A stretch of 64,000 nucleotides of DNA from a delta proteobacterium MLS_D (GCA_002030015.1 LQBH01000001.1:1-64000), one strand, 5' to 3'; counted from the first letter of the stretch, positions 51,070-61,836 are shown. Program-made: numbers and translations. Notes: generated by a model not told the origin, from the sequence alone.

Positions 51070-51296
51070 GGAAAAACCGGGAACGCGGAGTTGTGGCGCC
51101 TCTTGTGAGTCAGCGGCGCGGACCGATATTTCCCACTCGCGTGAGCTGTTCATTCCGGGCGGTGTTCAGACGCATCCGCATATTTTACTTGACCGGAGTA
51201 GGGAATATGCAAAACTGACGGGAAGAGATGTTTATGAGCGCCCGGAAGAATGCATTGACGGGCGCAGGCCAGAATGCTGAAAGACAGTGAACGGAT

Positions 51297-53510
51297 ATGA
51301 CAAAAGAAAAGAAAAAAACTGCAAGAAATACCGGGGATGACGGTTCCGCTCTCCGGAAGGACGATCTTCATCGGGGCGAGTACGAGAATTTGTACCAGGC
51401 ACTGGCCGAAAGCTCCCAAACCGGTGTTTACGTCGCCCAGCGGGGAAAGTTCCGCTTCGTCAACCCCTACATGCTCAATTATTCCGGATATGGTGAAGAC
51501 GAATGGATCGGCCGGGACGTCACGAGTTTTCTGTATCCCGAGGACCGCGAACCGACGAGAAGAAACGCCATCGCCATGCTGAAGGGCGAGCGCACGGCGC
51601 CCTATGAATACCGTTTCGTTACGAAAAACGGCCAGACGCGGTGGATCATGGAAAATATCATATCGGTTCAGTTCCACGGGGAACGTGCAGTGTTGGGAAA
51701 CACCATGGATGTCACCGAGGAAAGGGAGGCGAAAGCGAAACTCGCCGAGGCGGAGCAATTGTACCGGAGTTTCACGAACAATACACAGACCGGTGTCTTT
51801 GTTGCCAGAAAAGGGAAGGTCCGGTTTGCCAATCCTCATCTGCTCGCCTATACGCAGTGCGAACGGATGGAGGATCTTATCGGAAGCGATCTTGTCGATT
51901 TTATTTATCCGGAGGACCGGGAATCCGCTGCTGAACACGCCCGCCAGATGCTGCGCGGAGAACGCTCCTATCCTTACGAATACCGGATGGTACGAAAAGA
52001 CGGAAGTATCCGGTGGATCCTTGAAACGGTGGCGCCTATCGATTACATGGGCGAACCGGCTGTCCTGGGAAGTTCCATCGACATTACCGAGCTCGTGAAA
52101 ATGAAGGAACATCTCGTCGAGGTACGGGCCCTCGAATCAAGTCTTCTGGCCGCGGTACCACATGCCGTAATCGGACTTGAAAACAGGCGGATCGTTTTTG
52201 CCAACGATTCCGTCGAAACGGTGTTCGGCTGGAACCCGCAGGAACTGATAGGCAGACAGACGAGGGTCCTGTATCGTTCCGACGAAGATTACGAGGCCAT
52301 CGCGAAACATTTTTATCCCATGCTGGAACGTGTCAGGACCACGAACGGAGAATTCCGGTGCGTAAAGAAAGACGGAACCGTTATCGAGTGCCTGATGAGC
52401 GCCGCGCGGGTCGGCGAGGAGCTCAAAAACGGGCGCATTGTTGTCGTATACGAAGACATTACCAGGCGGAAGCAAAGCGAGCGGGCTCTTCGGGAAAGTG
52501 AAGAAAAATACGCCGCCCTGGTGGAACAGGCCATGGACGGTATCGTCATTGTCCAGAACGGCTCCTGTCTTTTCGCCAACAAGGCAATGGCGGCCATGTC
52601 CGGGTACGAAGTCGGCAAGCTGACGGGAATGCCGTTTCAGGACCTGCTGGTGGAGGGAGAAAGAGACCGCGTGTGCGGCCAGTATCTGCGGGAGGCAACC
52701 GGAGGGAATAAACCGGCGCTGTTCGAAAGCTGCCTGCTCTGCAGTGACGGATCGGTGAAAGACGTGGAGATCGCTTTCGGAGCCGTTACAATAGAGGGAC
52801 AGCGCGCTGAAATGGGGTATATCCGTGATATCACCTTCAGGAAAAAGGCGCAGGATGAAATACGCCGCACAGTGGACAGGCTGAAAAAACGTCTTGAAGA
52901 GACGGTAAACGCGCTCGCCTCCATAACCGAAAAACGCGACCCCTACACGGCGGGACACCAGCAGCGGGTGGCGGAACTCACCTCAGCCATAGCTGAAGAA
53001 ATGGATATCGGCGATGACCGGACGGAAGGGGCTGTTGTGGCCGCTACGCTTCATGATATCGGCAAGATATACGAACCCTCCGAGATATTGAGCAAACCCG
53101 ATCTGCTTACGGACATCGAATATCTCATGATGAAGGTTCACCCGGAGATCGGATACGATATTTTAAAAAATATTGATTTTCCCTGGCCCGTCGCGCGTAT
53201 CGTTCGCCAACACCATGAACGGATGGATGGTTCCGGCTATCCCGACGGACTGGCCGGAAACGAGATTTTACTGGAAGCCAGGATCATCGCCGTGGCGGAC
53301 GTGGTGGAAGCAATGGCGTCACACCGGCCCTACCGGTCGGCTCTGGGTATTGACTCGGCCCTGGAGGAAATCACGAAGTACAGGGGGAAATTATATGATC
53401 CCGACGTGGTGGATGCCTGCGTCAAGCTTTTCAAAAAGAAGAATTTTGCCTTCAGCACGAGCAGCGAAGAAGAACTTGTGCTGAAGGGGAAACACCGACC
53501 GGGTGCCTGA
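51297..53510 (+). CDS. Multi-PAS HD-GYP cyclic di-GMP phosphodiesterase-like protein
   Basis: The 737-residue cytoplasmic protein has four PAS domains (about 35-143, 155-265, 277-390 and 400-515), a short coiled linker (515-545) and an HD-GYP domain with LHDIGK (H586, D587), HPEIGYDIL, QHHERMDGSGYPDG (GYP 647-649). HD-GYP proteins cut cyclic di-GMP; PAS domains sense signals or cofactors. PAS1 and PAS2 are near duplicates (TGVYVAQRGKFRFVNP against TGVFVARKGKVRFANP). There is no membrane segment or receiver domain. The HD-GYP metal residues appear intact, so it should be active. Start ATG 51297 has only a weak site. Confidence 0.93.
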   Translation: MTKEKKKTARNTGDDGSALRKDDLHRGEYENLYQALAESSQTGVYVAQRGKFRFVNPYMLNYSGYGEDEWIGRDVTSFLYPEDREPTRRNAIAMLKGERTAPYEYRFVTKNGQTRWIMENIISVQFHGERAVLGNTMDVTEEREAKAKLAEAEQLYRSFTNNTQTGVFVARKGKVRFANPHLLAYTQCERMEDLIGSDLVDFIYPEDRESAAEHARQMLRGERSYPYEYRMVRKDGSIRWILETVAPIDYMGEPAVLGSSIDITELVKMKEHLVEVRALESSLLAAVPHAVIGLENRRIVFANDSVETVFGWNPQELIGRQTRVLYRSDEDYEAIAKHFYPMLERVRTTNGEFRCVKKDGTVIECLMSAARVGEELKNGRIVVVYEDITRRKQSERALRESEEKYAALVEQAMDGIVIVQNGSCLFANKAMAAMSGYEVGKLTGMPFQDLLVEGERDRVCGQYLREATGGNKPALFESCLLCSDGSVKDVEIAFGAVTIEGQRAEMGYIRDITFRKKAQDEIRRTVDRLKKRLEETVNALASITEKRDPYTAGHQQRVAELTSAIAEEMDIGDDRTEGAVVAATLHDIGKIYEPSEILSKPDLLTDIEYLMMKVHPEIGYDILKNIDFPWPVARIVRQHHERMDGSGYPDGLAGNEILLEARIIAVADVVEAMASHRPYRSALGIDSALEEITKYRGKLYDPDVVDACVKLFKKKNFAFSTSSEEELVLKGKHRPGA

Positions 53511-53528
53511 TTGATCAGTTCACAATCC

Positions 53529-54869
53529 ATGAAGCGGTATTATATTCAAACATTCGGATGCCAGATGAATGTCCGGGACTCGGAACTCGCGGCGGGCCTT
53601 CTTGAAAAAGACGGATACCGGTTGACCGGCAACCCGGCCGAGGCCGATCTCGTTCTTGTCAACACCTGCACCGTCCGGGAAAAAGCCGAGCAGAAGGCTC
53701 ACAGTTTCATCGGGCGGATTGGAAGGTTCAAGGCGAAGCGACCCGGCCTGATTCTCGGCGTCATGGGATGTCTGGCCCAGCAGTGGGGAAGAGAGTTTTT
53801 TAACCGTTCTCCTTACATCGATTTCGTTTGTGGAACCCATGCGCTGGATCGCATTCCGGACATGGCGAGAGAGGTCCGCGCGGGGAAAAAACATCCGGCG
53901 GACACGGCGTTCCGGGATTATCCGGCATCGCTGGCGGTGCATTCCCCTTCTCACAACGGGGAAATCGCGTCGTATGTCAACATCATGCAGGGGTGCGATA
54001 ATTTCTGCGCCTACTGTATTGTTCCTTATGTCAGGGGCAGAGAACGGAGCCGGCCTTCAGATGACATCATCGATGAAGTGGCCCGGCTTGCCGAAGCCGG
54101 CGTCAAGGAAGTGACTCTGCTTGGGCAGAATGTCAATTCTTACGGAACAGGACTGGAAGAAGCTGTAAATTTCCCGTTGCTTTTAAAGCGTCTCGGCACC
54201 GTCCAGGGGATCGAGCGGATCCGGTTCACAACATCCCATCCCAAGGATATTTCTGAGGAACTTATGGATGCGTTTCTTGAAATCGATTCCCTCTGCGACT
54301 ACCTGCACCTGCCTTTTCAGGCCGGATCGAACCGCGTGCTCAAGCGGATGAACCGGGGTTATACGGCGGAAGAATACCTGGAGAAAATTGACGGTTTACG
54401 AAGCCGCGTTCCCTCGTTGAGTCTGAGTACCGACATTATCGTTGGATTCCCCGGCGAAAGCGGCGAGGATTTTCAAAAAACTATTGACCTTATAGAGAAA
54501 GTAAGGTTTGATAATGCCTTTTCATTCAAGTATTCCGATCGCCCCGGAACTGCGGCGGCGGGGTACGACGGGAAGATCGACGAGGCAGAGAAGAGCAGGC
54601 GGCTGACCCACCTGCAGAAGCTTCAGGCCGGTCATACTCGTGAGAAGAACAAAGCCCTTGAAGGAACGGTGCAGGAGGTCTTGGTGGAGGGACCGAGCAA
54701 GGGCGGATTTTCAGACGTGACGGGACGAACCAGAAGAAATAAAGTTGTGAATTTTCAAGGCGATGCCGCCTTGTTCGGAAAGACGGTTCTGGTTAAAATA
54801 ACGCATGGCTTCGCCCATTCTCTCAGGGGTGAAATGGTTCAGGGAGGAGACGTCGAATCATGCTCATAG
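53529..54869 (+). CDS. miaB: tRNA methylthiotransferase MiaB
   Basis: MiaB adds the methylthio group to i6A37 of tRNAs. The 446-residue protein has the N-terminal UPF0004 domain with cysteines in TFGCQMN, VNTCTVRE and GVMGCLAQ (auxiliary cluster), the radical SAM motif GCDNFCAYC, and a C-terminal TRAM domain (about 385-445). These features and the length (about 440) favour MiaB over RimO or MtaB. ATG 53529 matches the family start MKRYYIQTFGC; the frame opens at TTG 53511. It ends inside the next gene by 10 bp. Confidence 0.95.
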   Translation: MKRYYIQTFGCQMNVRDSELAAGLLEKDGYRLTGNPAEADLVLVNTCTVREKAEQKAHSFIGRIGRFKAKRPGLILGVMGCLAQQWGREFFNRSPYIDFVCGTHALDRIPDMAREVRAGKKHPADTAFRDYPASLAVHSPSHNGEIASYVNIMQGCDNFCAYCIVPYVRGRERSRPSDDIIDEVARLAEAGVKEVTLLGQNVNSYGTGLEEAVNFPLLLKRLGTVQGIERIRFTTSHPKDISEELMDAFLEIDSLCDYLHLPFQAGSNRVLKRMNRGYTAEEYLEKIDGLRSRVPSLSLSTDIIVGFPGESGEDFQKTIDLIEKVRFDNAFSFKYSDRPGTAAAGYDGKIDEAEKSRRLTHLQKLQAGHTREKNKALEGTVQEVLVEGPSKGGFSDVTGRTRRNKVVNFQGDAALFGKTVLVKITHGFAHSLRGEMVQGGDVESCS

Positions 54870-55360
54870 AAATGAAGGTTTTCGGACTCGCAATCGACCC
54901 CGCCGCGGGTACTCCCATCGTCATATTGAAAGATATGGAAGGAAAACGGGCGGTTCCCATTTGGATCGGTCTTTTCGAGGCGAGCGCCATTGCCACGCAG
55001 CTGGAACGAATCGACCTGTCCCGTCCCATGACTCATGATCTGGCGCAAAACATCATCGGCGCTCTCGAAGCGAGGATTACCAGGATCGTGATCAACGATC
55101 TGAAAAACAATACCTTTTTCGCGGTAATCCATCTGGAACGGGGCGATACGGAGCTGATGATCGATTCGAGGCCGAGCGACGCCATAGCGATGGCGCTCAG
55201 GGCCGATGCGCCTATTTTCGTGGATGATAAAGTCGTAGAAAAGTCAATGGACATCCACTTTACGAAGCAGGTGGGCGACCTGAACAGATATACGAAGGAA
55301 CAGCTTGAGGAATTTCTCGAAGATCTCTCGCCGGAAGATTTCGGGAAATACAAGATGTAA
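54860..55360 (+). CDS. Bifunctional nuclease (BFN, DUF151) family protein
   Basis: The 166-residue protein matches the BFN/DUF151 family: an N-terminal beta domain (EMKVFGLAIDP, PIVILKDMEGKRAVPIWIG), RPMTHDLAQNII and the hallmark DSRPSDAIAMALRADAPIFV. A few members were reported to have both RNase and DNase activity in plants; the bacterial role is not settled. It overlaps miaB by 10 bp, so it is co-translated. Length is typical (about 150-200). Confidence 0.88.
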   Translation: MLIEMKVFGLAIDPAAGTPIVILKDMEGKRAVPIWIGLFEASAIATQLERIDLSRPMTHDLAQNIIGALEARITRIVINDLKNNTFFAVIHLERGDTELMIDSRPSDAIAMALRADAPIFVDDKVVEKSMDIHFTKQVGDLNRYTKEQLEEFLEDLSPEDFGKYKM

Positions 55361-55508
55361 TCCGCACGACGCCGCCCCGGCTTCGCCTCAATCCGGGCTG
55401 CCGCGAGAACCCCCGCGCGATGCGTTGATCGCACAGGGGAAAAACACTTTTACCGATCGGCGAAGGTTGAAGAACCATTGAAACGTCCTGTGCTGAGCGA
55501 GACGGGTT

Positions 55509-55739
55509 ATGAAAGAAGAAATTCGGCGTCTCTATCTGAAGGCGGGGGATCAGGTGTTCCACAGGCGATATCCCGAATGGGGTTTCGGTGTCGTGGTCGA
55601 AGAATGGAATTCAGGCGTGGTAGGCGGTATGTCCTACGTAAGAATAATTTTCAGGGACGGTCGAACGCGGGTGTTCGACAATAACTTCGCCAACGAGTGT
55701 TGCTGTTACTACGCGGGACTCCGGCGATGTGCCGAATGA
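55509..55739 (+). CDS. Small DUF3553-like protein coupled to xerC
   Basis: The 76-residue protein has an SH3-like look: GDQVFHRRYPEWGFGVVVEEW followed by VRIIFRDGRTRVFDNN, resembling DUF3553 and CarD-type small barrels. Its C-terminal end carries a CCC run and a further Cys (NECCCYYAGLRRC), which is unusual and might bind metal. Its stop overlaps the xerC start (ATGA at 55736-55739), so it is probably real and co-translated, although its own ribosome-binding site is weak. Function unknown. Confidence 0.62.
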   Translation: MKEEIRRLYLKAGDQVFHRRYPEWGFGVVVEEWNSGVVGGMSYVRIIFRDGRTRVFDNNFANECCCYYAGLRRCAE

Positions 55740-56671
55740 ATAATCAATCGGGCGGGGCAACCGCCCTGCTGGTGAATATGGAACGGGTGATCAACAGCTT
55801 TGCACGTCATATCGCAACGGAGAGAAACCTTTCGGTGCATACGCAGCGGAGCTACCTGTCCGATCTGACGCAATTCAGGGAGTTTGCTCGAGGCCGGCAT
55901 GTCACGGATATCGACGGTGTCGACCAGGAGCTCATCTCGGCATGGCTGGCCGGTCTTTACATGAAAAAAGTAAAAAAAACCACCATCGCCCGCAAACTGT
56001 CGAGTCTGAAAGCCCTGTTCAAGTATCTCATGCGCGAAGGCACGGTAGCCGTGAATCCCGCCCAGGTGATCCAGACGCCGAAGAGGGACAAATATCTTCC
56101 TTCGTTTCTGTCCGTTGACGAAGCCTTCGGGCTGCTCGATCAACGGTTCGAAGACGACGAGGCCGGCTGCCGAGACCGGGCGATTCTGGAAGTTCTCTAT
56201 TCGTCGGGTATGCGGGCGGCGGAGCTGGCCTCTCTTAATGTGGAAGATGTCCACCTGGCGTCGTCGCTCGTAAAAATCAGGGGCAAGGGAAGCAAGGAAA
56301 GAATCGTACCGCTGGGAAGACCGGCGGGCGAGGCGTTGCTTCGGTATCTCGAGAAGCGATTTCCCGGGGGTCGGAACGGAAAGGGGCCTCTGTTCGTCAA
56401 TAGTTCGGGAGGACGGCTTACTACGCGAACAGTTGCCCGGATTGTTGACAAGTACGTGAGAAACGCCGGTATAGGGAAGAAGATCAGTCCTCACTCGTTG
56501 CGTCACAGCTTTGCTACGCATCTGTTGGACGCGGGAGCGGATCTGCGGTCCATACAGGAATTGCTGGGGCACGAGAGCCTTTCAACGACGCAGAAATATA
56601 CCTCCCTGGGTGCGGCGAAACTGCTTGATGTTTATGACAGAAGCCACCCCAGGGCACGCAGAGAAAGATGA
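55736..56671 (+). CDS. xerC: Tyrosine recombinase XerC
   Basis: XerC with XerD resolves chromosome dimers at dif. The 311-residue protein has an N-terminal core-binding domain ([23 protein letters not shown]) and a catalytic domain with the Arg in [13 protein letters not shown], Lys in [37 protein letters not shown] with the Tyr nucleophile. The start ATG 55736 is coupled to the small upstream gene. Its place next to hslV is that of chromosomal XerC and not of a phage integrase; no att sites or mobile genes adjoin. It overlaps hslV by 4 bp. Confidence 0.93.
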   Translation: MNNQSGGATALLVNMERVINSFARHIATERNLSVHTQRSYLSDLTQFREFARGRHVTDIDGVDQELISAWLAGLYMKKVKKTTIARKLSSLKALFKYLMREGTVAVNPAQVIQTPKRDKYLPSFLSVDEAFGLLDQRFEDDEAGCRDRAILEVLYSSGMRAAELASLNVEDVHLASSLVKIRGKGSKERIVPLGRPAGEALLRYLEKRFPGGRNGKGPLFVNSSGGRLTTRTVARIVDKYVRNAGIGKKISPHSLRHSFATHLLDAGADLRSIQELLGHESLSTTQKYTSLGAAKLLDVYDRSHPRARRER

Positions 56672-57216
56672 AAAACATGAAGATTCTCGGTACAACCATT
56701 CTGGCGGTGAAGCAGGGTGACGGGATTGCCGTGGCAGGCGACGGCCAGGTTACTCTTGATACCACCATTCTCAAACATGGAGCAAAAAAGGTTCGAAAAC
56801 TTTATCAGGACAGGGTCATCGTTGGTTTTGCCGGTGCGACGGCCGACGCCTTTACGCTGTTCGAACGTTTCGATCAGAAACTCGAACAGTACAACGGCAA
56901 CCTGCTCAGGGCCGCCGTCGAGCTGACGAAGGACTGGCGGACGGACCGCGTGCTGAGGCACCTTGAGGCCCTGATGATAGCAGTGAGCCGGGATCACGCG
57001 CTCATCATATCGGGTAACGGGGACGTCATCGAATCCGACGACAATATTCTCGCCATAGGGTCGGGCGGTCCCTACGCGCAGGCGGCGGCACGCGCCCTCG
57101 TGCGCCACAGCGATCTGGACGCCGTTACCATTGCCGCAGAATCGATGAAGATAGCGTCCGAACTCTGTATATATACGAACGACAAGTTTACCATAGAGGA
57201 GCTCGCCTTCGAATGA
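56668..57216 (+). CDS. hslV: ATP-dependent protease peptidase subunit HslV (ClpQ)
   Basis: HslV is the proteasome-like peptidase that pairs with HslU. The 182-residue protein has a short propeptide ending ILG and then [19 protein letters not shown], so Thr9 would be the N-terminal nucleophile after processing, with [11 protein letters not shown] and [15 protein letters not shown] matching the family. It starts in an ATGA overlap with xerC. hslU follows after 153 bp, a gap with a loose GC hairpin near 57292-57317. Confidence 0.95.
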   Translation: MKNMKILGTTILAVKQGDGIAVAGDGQVTLDTTILKHGAKKVRKLYQDRVIVGFAGATADAFTLFERFDQKLEQYNGNLLRAAVELTKDWRTDRVLRHLEALMIAVSRDHALIISGNGDVIESDDNILAIGSGGPYAQAAARALVRHSDLDAVTIAAESMKIASELCIYTNDKFTIEELAFE

Positions 57217-57369
57217 TCGTGTGAATTCCGGCAAGCCTGACCGGAAGCCTGCGGCGGGATGTAGAGACGCCGGGAGCCTGTTTGTGAGATTCCCCCTCGG
57301 GCCCGTTGCCGTGGGGGTTTCATTCGTGAAAAAACAATTGCCGGAGCAACGAGAGAAAACGGAGATTTC

Positions 57370-58758
57370 ATGACTTCATCACAATTAACGCCACGGGAAA
57401 TCGTATCGGAGCTGGACAGGTACATCATTGGGCAGCACAAGGCCAAGAGAGCGGTTGCCATAGCCCTCAGGAACCGATGGAGAAGACAACAGGTTCCGGA
57501 AGACCTGCGCGAGGAGATCGCGCCGAAAAATATTGTTATGATCGGACCAACGGGAGTGGGGAAGACTGAGATTGCCCGCAGGCTGGCGAAGCTCGACAAT
57601 TCGCCATTTCTGAAGGTTGAAGCCTCGAAATTTACTGAAGTGGGGTATGTGGGACGTGACGTGGAGTCCATGGTGCGCGACCTGGTCGAACTGGCCGTGA
57701 ACATGGTGAAGTCGGAGGAACAGGAGAACGTCAAGGCAAAAGCGCTTGAGATCGCCGAGGAAAGGATCCTCGATATTCTTCTGCCGCGCAAGCATGCTTC
57801 CGAAGAGCCTTCCGATGACGAGGGGCGCCTGATCGGTATGGAGCAGGACGTTGACGGGGAAGCCGCTGCGAGGCAGGCAACGACCAGGGAAAAACTGCGT
57901 CGTCTCCTGAGACAGGGAAGCCTGGATGAGCGGATCGTCGATGTCGAGGTTCGGGAAGGCAGAACCGGCCCCATGATCGAAGTATTTTCGTCTTCCGGCG
58001 TCGAAGACCTGGGGTTCAACATGAAGGAGATGTTCGGCAATCTCTTCCCGCAGAAGAAGAAAACGAGAAAGGCGACGGTATCGGAAGCCATCCAGATCCT
58101 GGCCGACGAGGAGGCGCAGAAACTTGTGGACATGGAGTCCGTCACCAGGACCGCCGTTGAACGGGTCGAACAGTCGGGCATACTATTTCTCGATGAAATC
58201 GACAAGATCGTGGGAGGCGATTCAAGCCAGGGTCCCGACGTGTCGCGGGAAGGAGTCCAGCGCGACCTGCTGCCCATCGTCGAAGGATCTACGGTGAGCA
58301 CGAAATACGGCATGGTCAGGACGGATCACATCCTGTTCATTGCCGCCGGCGCCTTCAGTTTTACCAAGCCTTCGGACCTGATACCGGAACTGCAGGGGCG
58401 CTTCCCGATCCGTGTTGAACTTGATTCGCTGGACCGGGACGATTTCATCCGCATACTCACGGAGCCCCATAATGCACTGGTAAAACAATACGTGGAAATG
58501 CTCGCCACGGAAAAGCTTCGCATTGTTTTCGAGGGCGACGCCGTTGCCGAAATAGCGGAAGTAGCGACTCTTGTCAATGAGCGGACTGAAAACATCGGCG
58601 CACGACGACTTTATACCATCATGGAAACGCTTCTCGACGAGATTTCTTTTGACGCTCCCGATATGGCGGAAAAAACAGTCCATATCGGAGCGGAATACGT
58701 GCAGGAGAAACTGAGCGACATTATCGAGGACGAGGATTTGAGCCGATACGTCCTGTAA
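57370..58758 (+). CDS. hslU: HslU (ClpY) unfoldase ATPase
   Basis: HslU is the AAA+ hexamer that unfolds proteins for HslV. The 462-residue protein shows [22 protein letters not shown], the Walker [10 protein letters not shown], the pore motif VGYVGRD, an inserted I-domain (about 110-240), Walker [11 protein letters not shown] and a C-terminal sensor 2 region [18 protein letters not shown]. The C-terminal tail DLSRYVL, which activates HslV, is present. Length is typical (440-465). Confidence 0.97.
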   Translation: MTSSQLTPREIVSELDRYIIGQHKAKRAVAIALRNRWRRQQVPEDLREEIAPKNIVMIGPTGVGKTEIARRLAKLDNSPFLKVEASKFTEVGYVGRDVESMVRDLVELAVNMVKSEEQENVKAKALEIAEERILDILLPRKHASEEPSDDEGRLIGMEQDVDGEAAARQATTREKLRRLLRQGSLDERIVDVEVREGRTGPMIEVFSSSGVEDLGFNMKEMFGNLFPQKKKTRKATVSEAIQILADEEAQKLVDMESVTRTAVERVEQSGILFLDEIDKIVGGDSSQGPDVSREGVQRDLLPIVEGSTVSTKYGMVRTDHILFIAAGAFSFTKPSDLIPELQGRFPIRVELDSLDRDDFIRILTEPHNALVKQYVEMLATEKLRIVFEGDAVAEIAEVATLVNERTENIGARRLYTIMETLLDEISFDAPDMAEKTVHIGAEYVQEKLSDIIEDEDLSRYVL

Positions 58759-58796
58759 CGCAGGGCATTCCGTTTCGTACAAGGAGAATGTTCACC

Positions 58797-59696
58797 GTGG
58801 AAAAGGAAGAATTCAGGGAACCGCTGGAAAAGGCGCGCATACTGCTCGAGGTGTTGCCTTATATACGCCGTTTTTACGGGAAAATTGTCGTCATAAAATA
58901 CGGCGGCCATGCCATGGTTGACGAAGAGCTGAAGCGGCAATTCGCCCTGGACGTGGTCATGCTGAAGTTCATCGGTCTCAGCCCGGTGATCGTTCACGGC
59001 GGCGGACCACAGATAGGTGCTATCCTGGAAAGGCTGGGAATCGTTTCGAAGTTTATAAACGGCATGCGGGTCACGGACCAGGAAACCATGGATATTGTCG
59101 AGATGGTTCTTGCCGGAAAAGTGAACAAGGAGATAGTGGGTTTTATCAATCACAACGGCGGCAGGGCCGTGGGACTCAGCGGCAAGGACGGCAACCTGAT
59201 ACGGGCGGAAAAATATTATCTCAGCGACGAGAAAGCCGTTGATTCACCGCCGGAGATAATCGATATCGGTCTGGTCGGCAGGGTGACGGAAATCGGCGCC
59301 GACCTGATTCTGTCTCTTGTCGGAAGCGGTCATATTCCCGTAATCGCTCCGACCGGCGTGGGGAATGACGGTGAGACTTACAACATCAACGCCGACGTGG
59401 TGGCGGGAGAAGTGGCAGCGGCCCTCAAGGCGGAAAAACTGGTCCTGCTCACGGATGTCCCCGGCGTTCTCGACGAGCAGGGAAATCTGATCGCCACCCT
59501 GAAAAGCGATGAAGCCGAAGATCTCATCGGGCGGAACGTCATCACCGGCGGCATGTACCCAAAGATAAAATGCTGTCTGAAAGCCCTCAGGGGTGGCGTC
59601 GGGAAGACTCATATTGTAGACGGCAGGCTGAGCCACGCCGTTCTCCTTGAAATATTTACAGATCGGGGCATCGGAACGGAAGTCGTCAGGGAATAA
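58797..59696 (+). CDS. argB: Acetylglutamate kinase ArgB
   Basis: ArgB phosphorylates N-acetyl-L-glutamate, the second step of arginine synthesis. The 299-residue amino-acid-kinase-fold protein has [52 protein letters not shown] and a late TGGMYPKIK. The N-terminal helix ([19 protein letters not shown]) is the form seen in arginine-sensitive hexameric enzymes, so feedback control is likely. GTG 58797 is 10 nt after AAGGAG; ATG 58788 is only 1 nt away from it. Confidence 0.95.
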   Translation: MEKEEFREPLEKARILLEVLPYIRRFYGKIVVIKYGGHAMVDEELKRQFALDVVMLKFIGLSPVIVHGGGPQIGAILERLGIVSKFINGMRVTDQETMDIVEMVLAGKVNKEIVGFINHNGGRAVGLSGKDGNLIRAEKYYLSDEKAVDSPPEIIDIGLVGRVTEIGADLILSLVGSGHIPVIAPTGVGNDGETYNINADVVAGEVAAALKAEKLVLLTDVPGVLDEQGNLIATLKSDEAEDLIGRNVITGGMYPKIKCCLKALRGGVGKTHIVDGRLSHAVLLEIFTDRGIGTEVVRE

Positions 59697-59722
59697 CGGA
59701 CCGGCTCCAGGAGCGATGGAAT

Positions 59723-60913
59723 ATGGATTCAAAAGAGTGTATGGAACGCGGCAGGCGGTACATCATGGATACGTACGCCCGGTTCCCGGTGGTGCTCGTT
59801 CGAGGCCGGGGCGCCCGTGTCTGGGACATGGACGGGAAGGAGTATCTCGATTTCCTGGGAGGAATAGCCGTGTGTAATCTCGGCCATGCCCATCCCCGGG
59901 TGGTGGAAGCCGTTGCGCGGCAGGCGGGAACATTGATGCACGTTTCCAACCTGTTCTTTATCGAGCCGCAGGTGCGACTGGCGCAGCTCCTGGTGGAGCA
60001 TTCCTTTGCCGATAAAGTGTTTTTCTGTAACAGCGGCGCCGAGGCCAACGAGGGAGCCATCAAGCTGGCCCGCCGCTACTTTCACGACAAAGCCGGGGAT
60101 TCACGATTTGAAATCATAGCCATGGATGAATCGTTTCACGGCAGGACTATGGCCACGATGACCGCCACGGGGCAGGCAAAACATCAAGTCGGCTTCAATC
60201 CGCTGCTTCCGGGATTTTGTCATGTTCCCTTCGACGATCTCGACGCACTGGAAAAGGCGGTATCCAACAACACCTGCGCCGTCATGATCGAACCAATCCA
60301 GGGTGAAGGGGGCATCCGCGTCCCGGGTGCTGACTATCTGAGGGGCGTCCGCGATATCTGCGACCGTCACGGTCTCCTTCTTATTTATGACGAGGTGCAG
60401 GCCGGCATGGGACGTACGGGGACTCTTTTCGCCTACGAGGAGAGTGGCGTTGCGCCTGATATCATGACGCTGGCCAAGGCGCTGGGAAACGGGTTTCCCG
60501 TGGGTGCGCTGCTTGCCACGGACCGGGTCGCGGCGGCCTTCAAACCGGGAAGCCACGCGTCAACGTTCGGCGGCAACCCGCTGGCCATGTCGGCGGCGAT
60601 CGCCACGGTCGAAACGATTCTGAACGACGGTATACTCGAAAACGTGCGCGCCGTCGGGTCCTATTTTATGGACCGGCTTCGCTCGTTTGCCGCGGCATAC
60701 CCGGTCGTTAAGGAAGTACGGGGGCGCGGGCTGATGATCGGCGTGGAGCTTACCCGCGAGGGAGCGTCGGTTGTGCAGTGCGCTTCCAAACACGGACTGT
60801 TGATGAACTGCACCGCGGATCGAGTTCTCAGGTTTGTCCCACCGCTTATTATTAATGAGGCCGACGTGGACAGGGCGATGGATATCCTCGGCGACTGCAT
60901 GGAGGGGTTATGA
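59723..60913 (+). CDS. argD: Acetylornithine aminotransferase ArgD
   Basis: ArgD is the pyridoxal-phosphate enzyme that makes N-acetylornithine. The 396-residue protein has VWDMDGKEYLDFLGGIAVCNLGH, FFCNSGAEANEGAIKLARRY, SFHGRTMATMTATGQ, IYDEVQAGMGRTG and the PLP lysine in TLAKALGNGFPVGA, with STFGGNPLAMSAA. These are class III aminotransferase features with the shorter ArgD length. It follows argB by 26 bp and overlaps argF by 4 bp. Confidence 0.94.
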   Translation: MDSKECMERGRRYIMDTYARFPVVLVRGRGARVWDMDGKEYLDFLGGIAVCNLGHAHPRVVEAVARQAGTLMHVSNLFFIEPQVRLAQLLVEHSFADKVFFCNSGAEANEGAIKLARRYFHDKAGDSRFEIIAMDESFHGRTMATMTATGQAKHQVGFNPLLPGFCHVPFDDLDALEKAVSNNTCAVMIEPIQGEGGIRVPGADYLRGVRDICDRHGLLLIYDEVQAGMGRTGTLFAYEESGVAPDIMTLAKALGNGFPVGALLATDRVAAAFKPGSHASTFGGNPLAMSAAIATVETILNDGILENVRAVGSYFMDRLRSFAAAYPVVKEVRGRGLMIGVELTREGASVVQCASKHGLLMNCTADRVLRFVPPLIINEADVDRAMDILGDCMEGL

Positions 60914-61836
60914 AGCAGGATTTTTTAACGCTTTACGGTTTGAAGAAAAGTGATTTCGATGGGATAATGAAACGTGCCGCTGACCTGAAGAGACTGCGCC
61001 GAGAAGGGAAAGATCATCGTTCCCTCACAGGTAAAACGCTGGGAATGATTTTTGACAAGTCATCAACGAGAACCAGGCTGTCCTTTGAAGTGGGCATGTT
61101 TCAGCTTGGCGGCCTGGCCATATTTCTAAGCCGCCGGGACATTCAGCTGGGGCGGGGTGAATCCGTCGCCGATACGGCGAAGGTCATCTCCCGTTACCTG
61201 GACGCTGTCATGATTCGTACCTTCGAACAGGAGATTGTCGAGGAATTCGCCGGGAACGCATCGGTCCCCGTCATAAACGGGCTTACGGACCTGCTCCATC
61301 CCTGCCAGATCGCCAGCGATCTCTTCACCATCGAAGAGCGGTTCGGATCATACGAAGGAATAACCGTCGCCTATATCGGCGACGGGAATAACGTGGCAAA
61401 TTCATGGCTCAACGCGGCGGCGATGCTGCCTTTCCGGCTTACACTCGCCTGTCCCGAGGGCTATGACCCGGACGCGTTCATTCTGGAGCGGGCGAAAAAA
61501 GAAACCGCTCTCGGTGTGGAGTTGCATCGATCACCGGCCGACGCGGTTCGCGGCGCCGCAGTGGTATATACCGATGTGTGGGCCAGTATGGGAATGGAAG
61601 ATGAACGGGACGAGCGGTCCGGGATTTTTAGGCCGTACCAGGTTAACGGGGACCTGCTTCAGGAGGCCGGGTCCAACGCTATTGTCATGCACTGTCTGCC
61701 CGCCCATCGCGGCGAAGAAATAACGGATAACGTTATCGACGGCGACCGTTCAGTTGTGACGGAGCAGGCTGAAAATCGGCTGCATGTCCAGAAGGCGATT
61801 CTGGAGATGCTTCTGGGAGGAGGAACAACTACGTGA
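60910..61836 (+). CDS. argF: Ornithine carbamoyltransferase ArgF
   Basis: ArgF makes citrulline from ornithine and carbamoyl phosphate. The 308-residue protein carries the carbamoyl phosphate motif [38 protein letters not shown] and the ornithine-binding [11 protein letters not shown] (Cys-Leu-Pro). DVWASMGME, the SMG loop of the family, is present. It overlaps argD and argG by 4 bp on each side. Confidence 0.96.
   Translation: MKQDFLTLYGLKKSDFDGIMKRAADLKRLRREGKDHRSLTGKTLGMIFDKSSTRTRLSFEVGMFQLGGLAIFLSRRDIQLGRGESVADTAKVISRYLDAVMIRTFEQEIVEEFAGNASVPVINGLTDLLHPCQIASDLFTIEERFGSYEGITVAYIGDGNNVANSWLNAAAMLPFRLTLACPEGYDPDAFILERAKKETALGVELHRSPADAVRGAAVVYTDVWASMGMEDERDERSGIFRPYQVNGDLLQEAGSNAIVMHCLPAHRGEEITDNVIDGDRSVVTEQAENRLHVQKAILEMLLGGGTTT

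Noticed and set aside
51071..51296. Cyclic di-GMP riboswitch before the HD-GYP gene
   Set aside because: The conserved GEMM core elements are not present; only a simple GCGCCCG/CGGGCGC hairpin near 51239-51265 was seen.
55736..56671. Phage or island integrase
   Set aside because: The tyrosine recombinase sits in the conserved xerC-hslV-hslU order, without att repeats, tRNA or mobile genes next to it.
57292..57317. Terminator between hslV and hslU
   Set aside because: The CCCCC/GGGGG stem has internal mismatches and only three T follow; hslU is expected to be made together with hslV.
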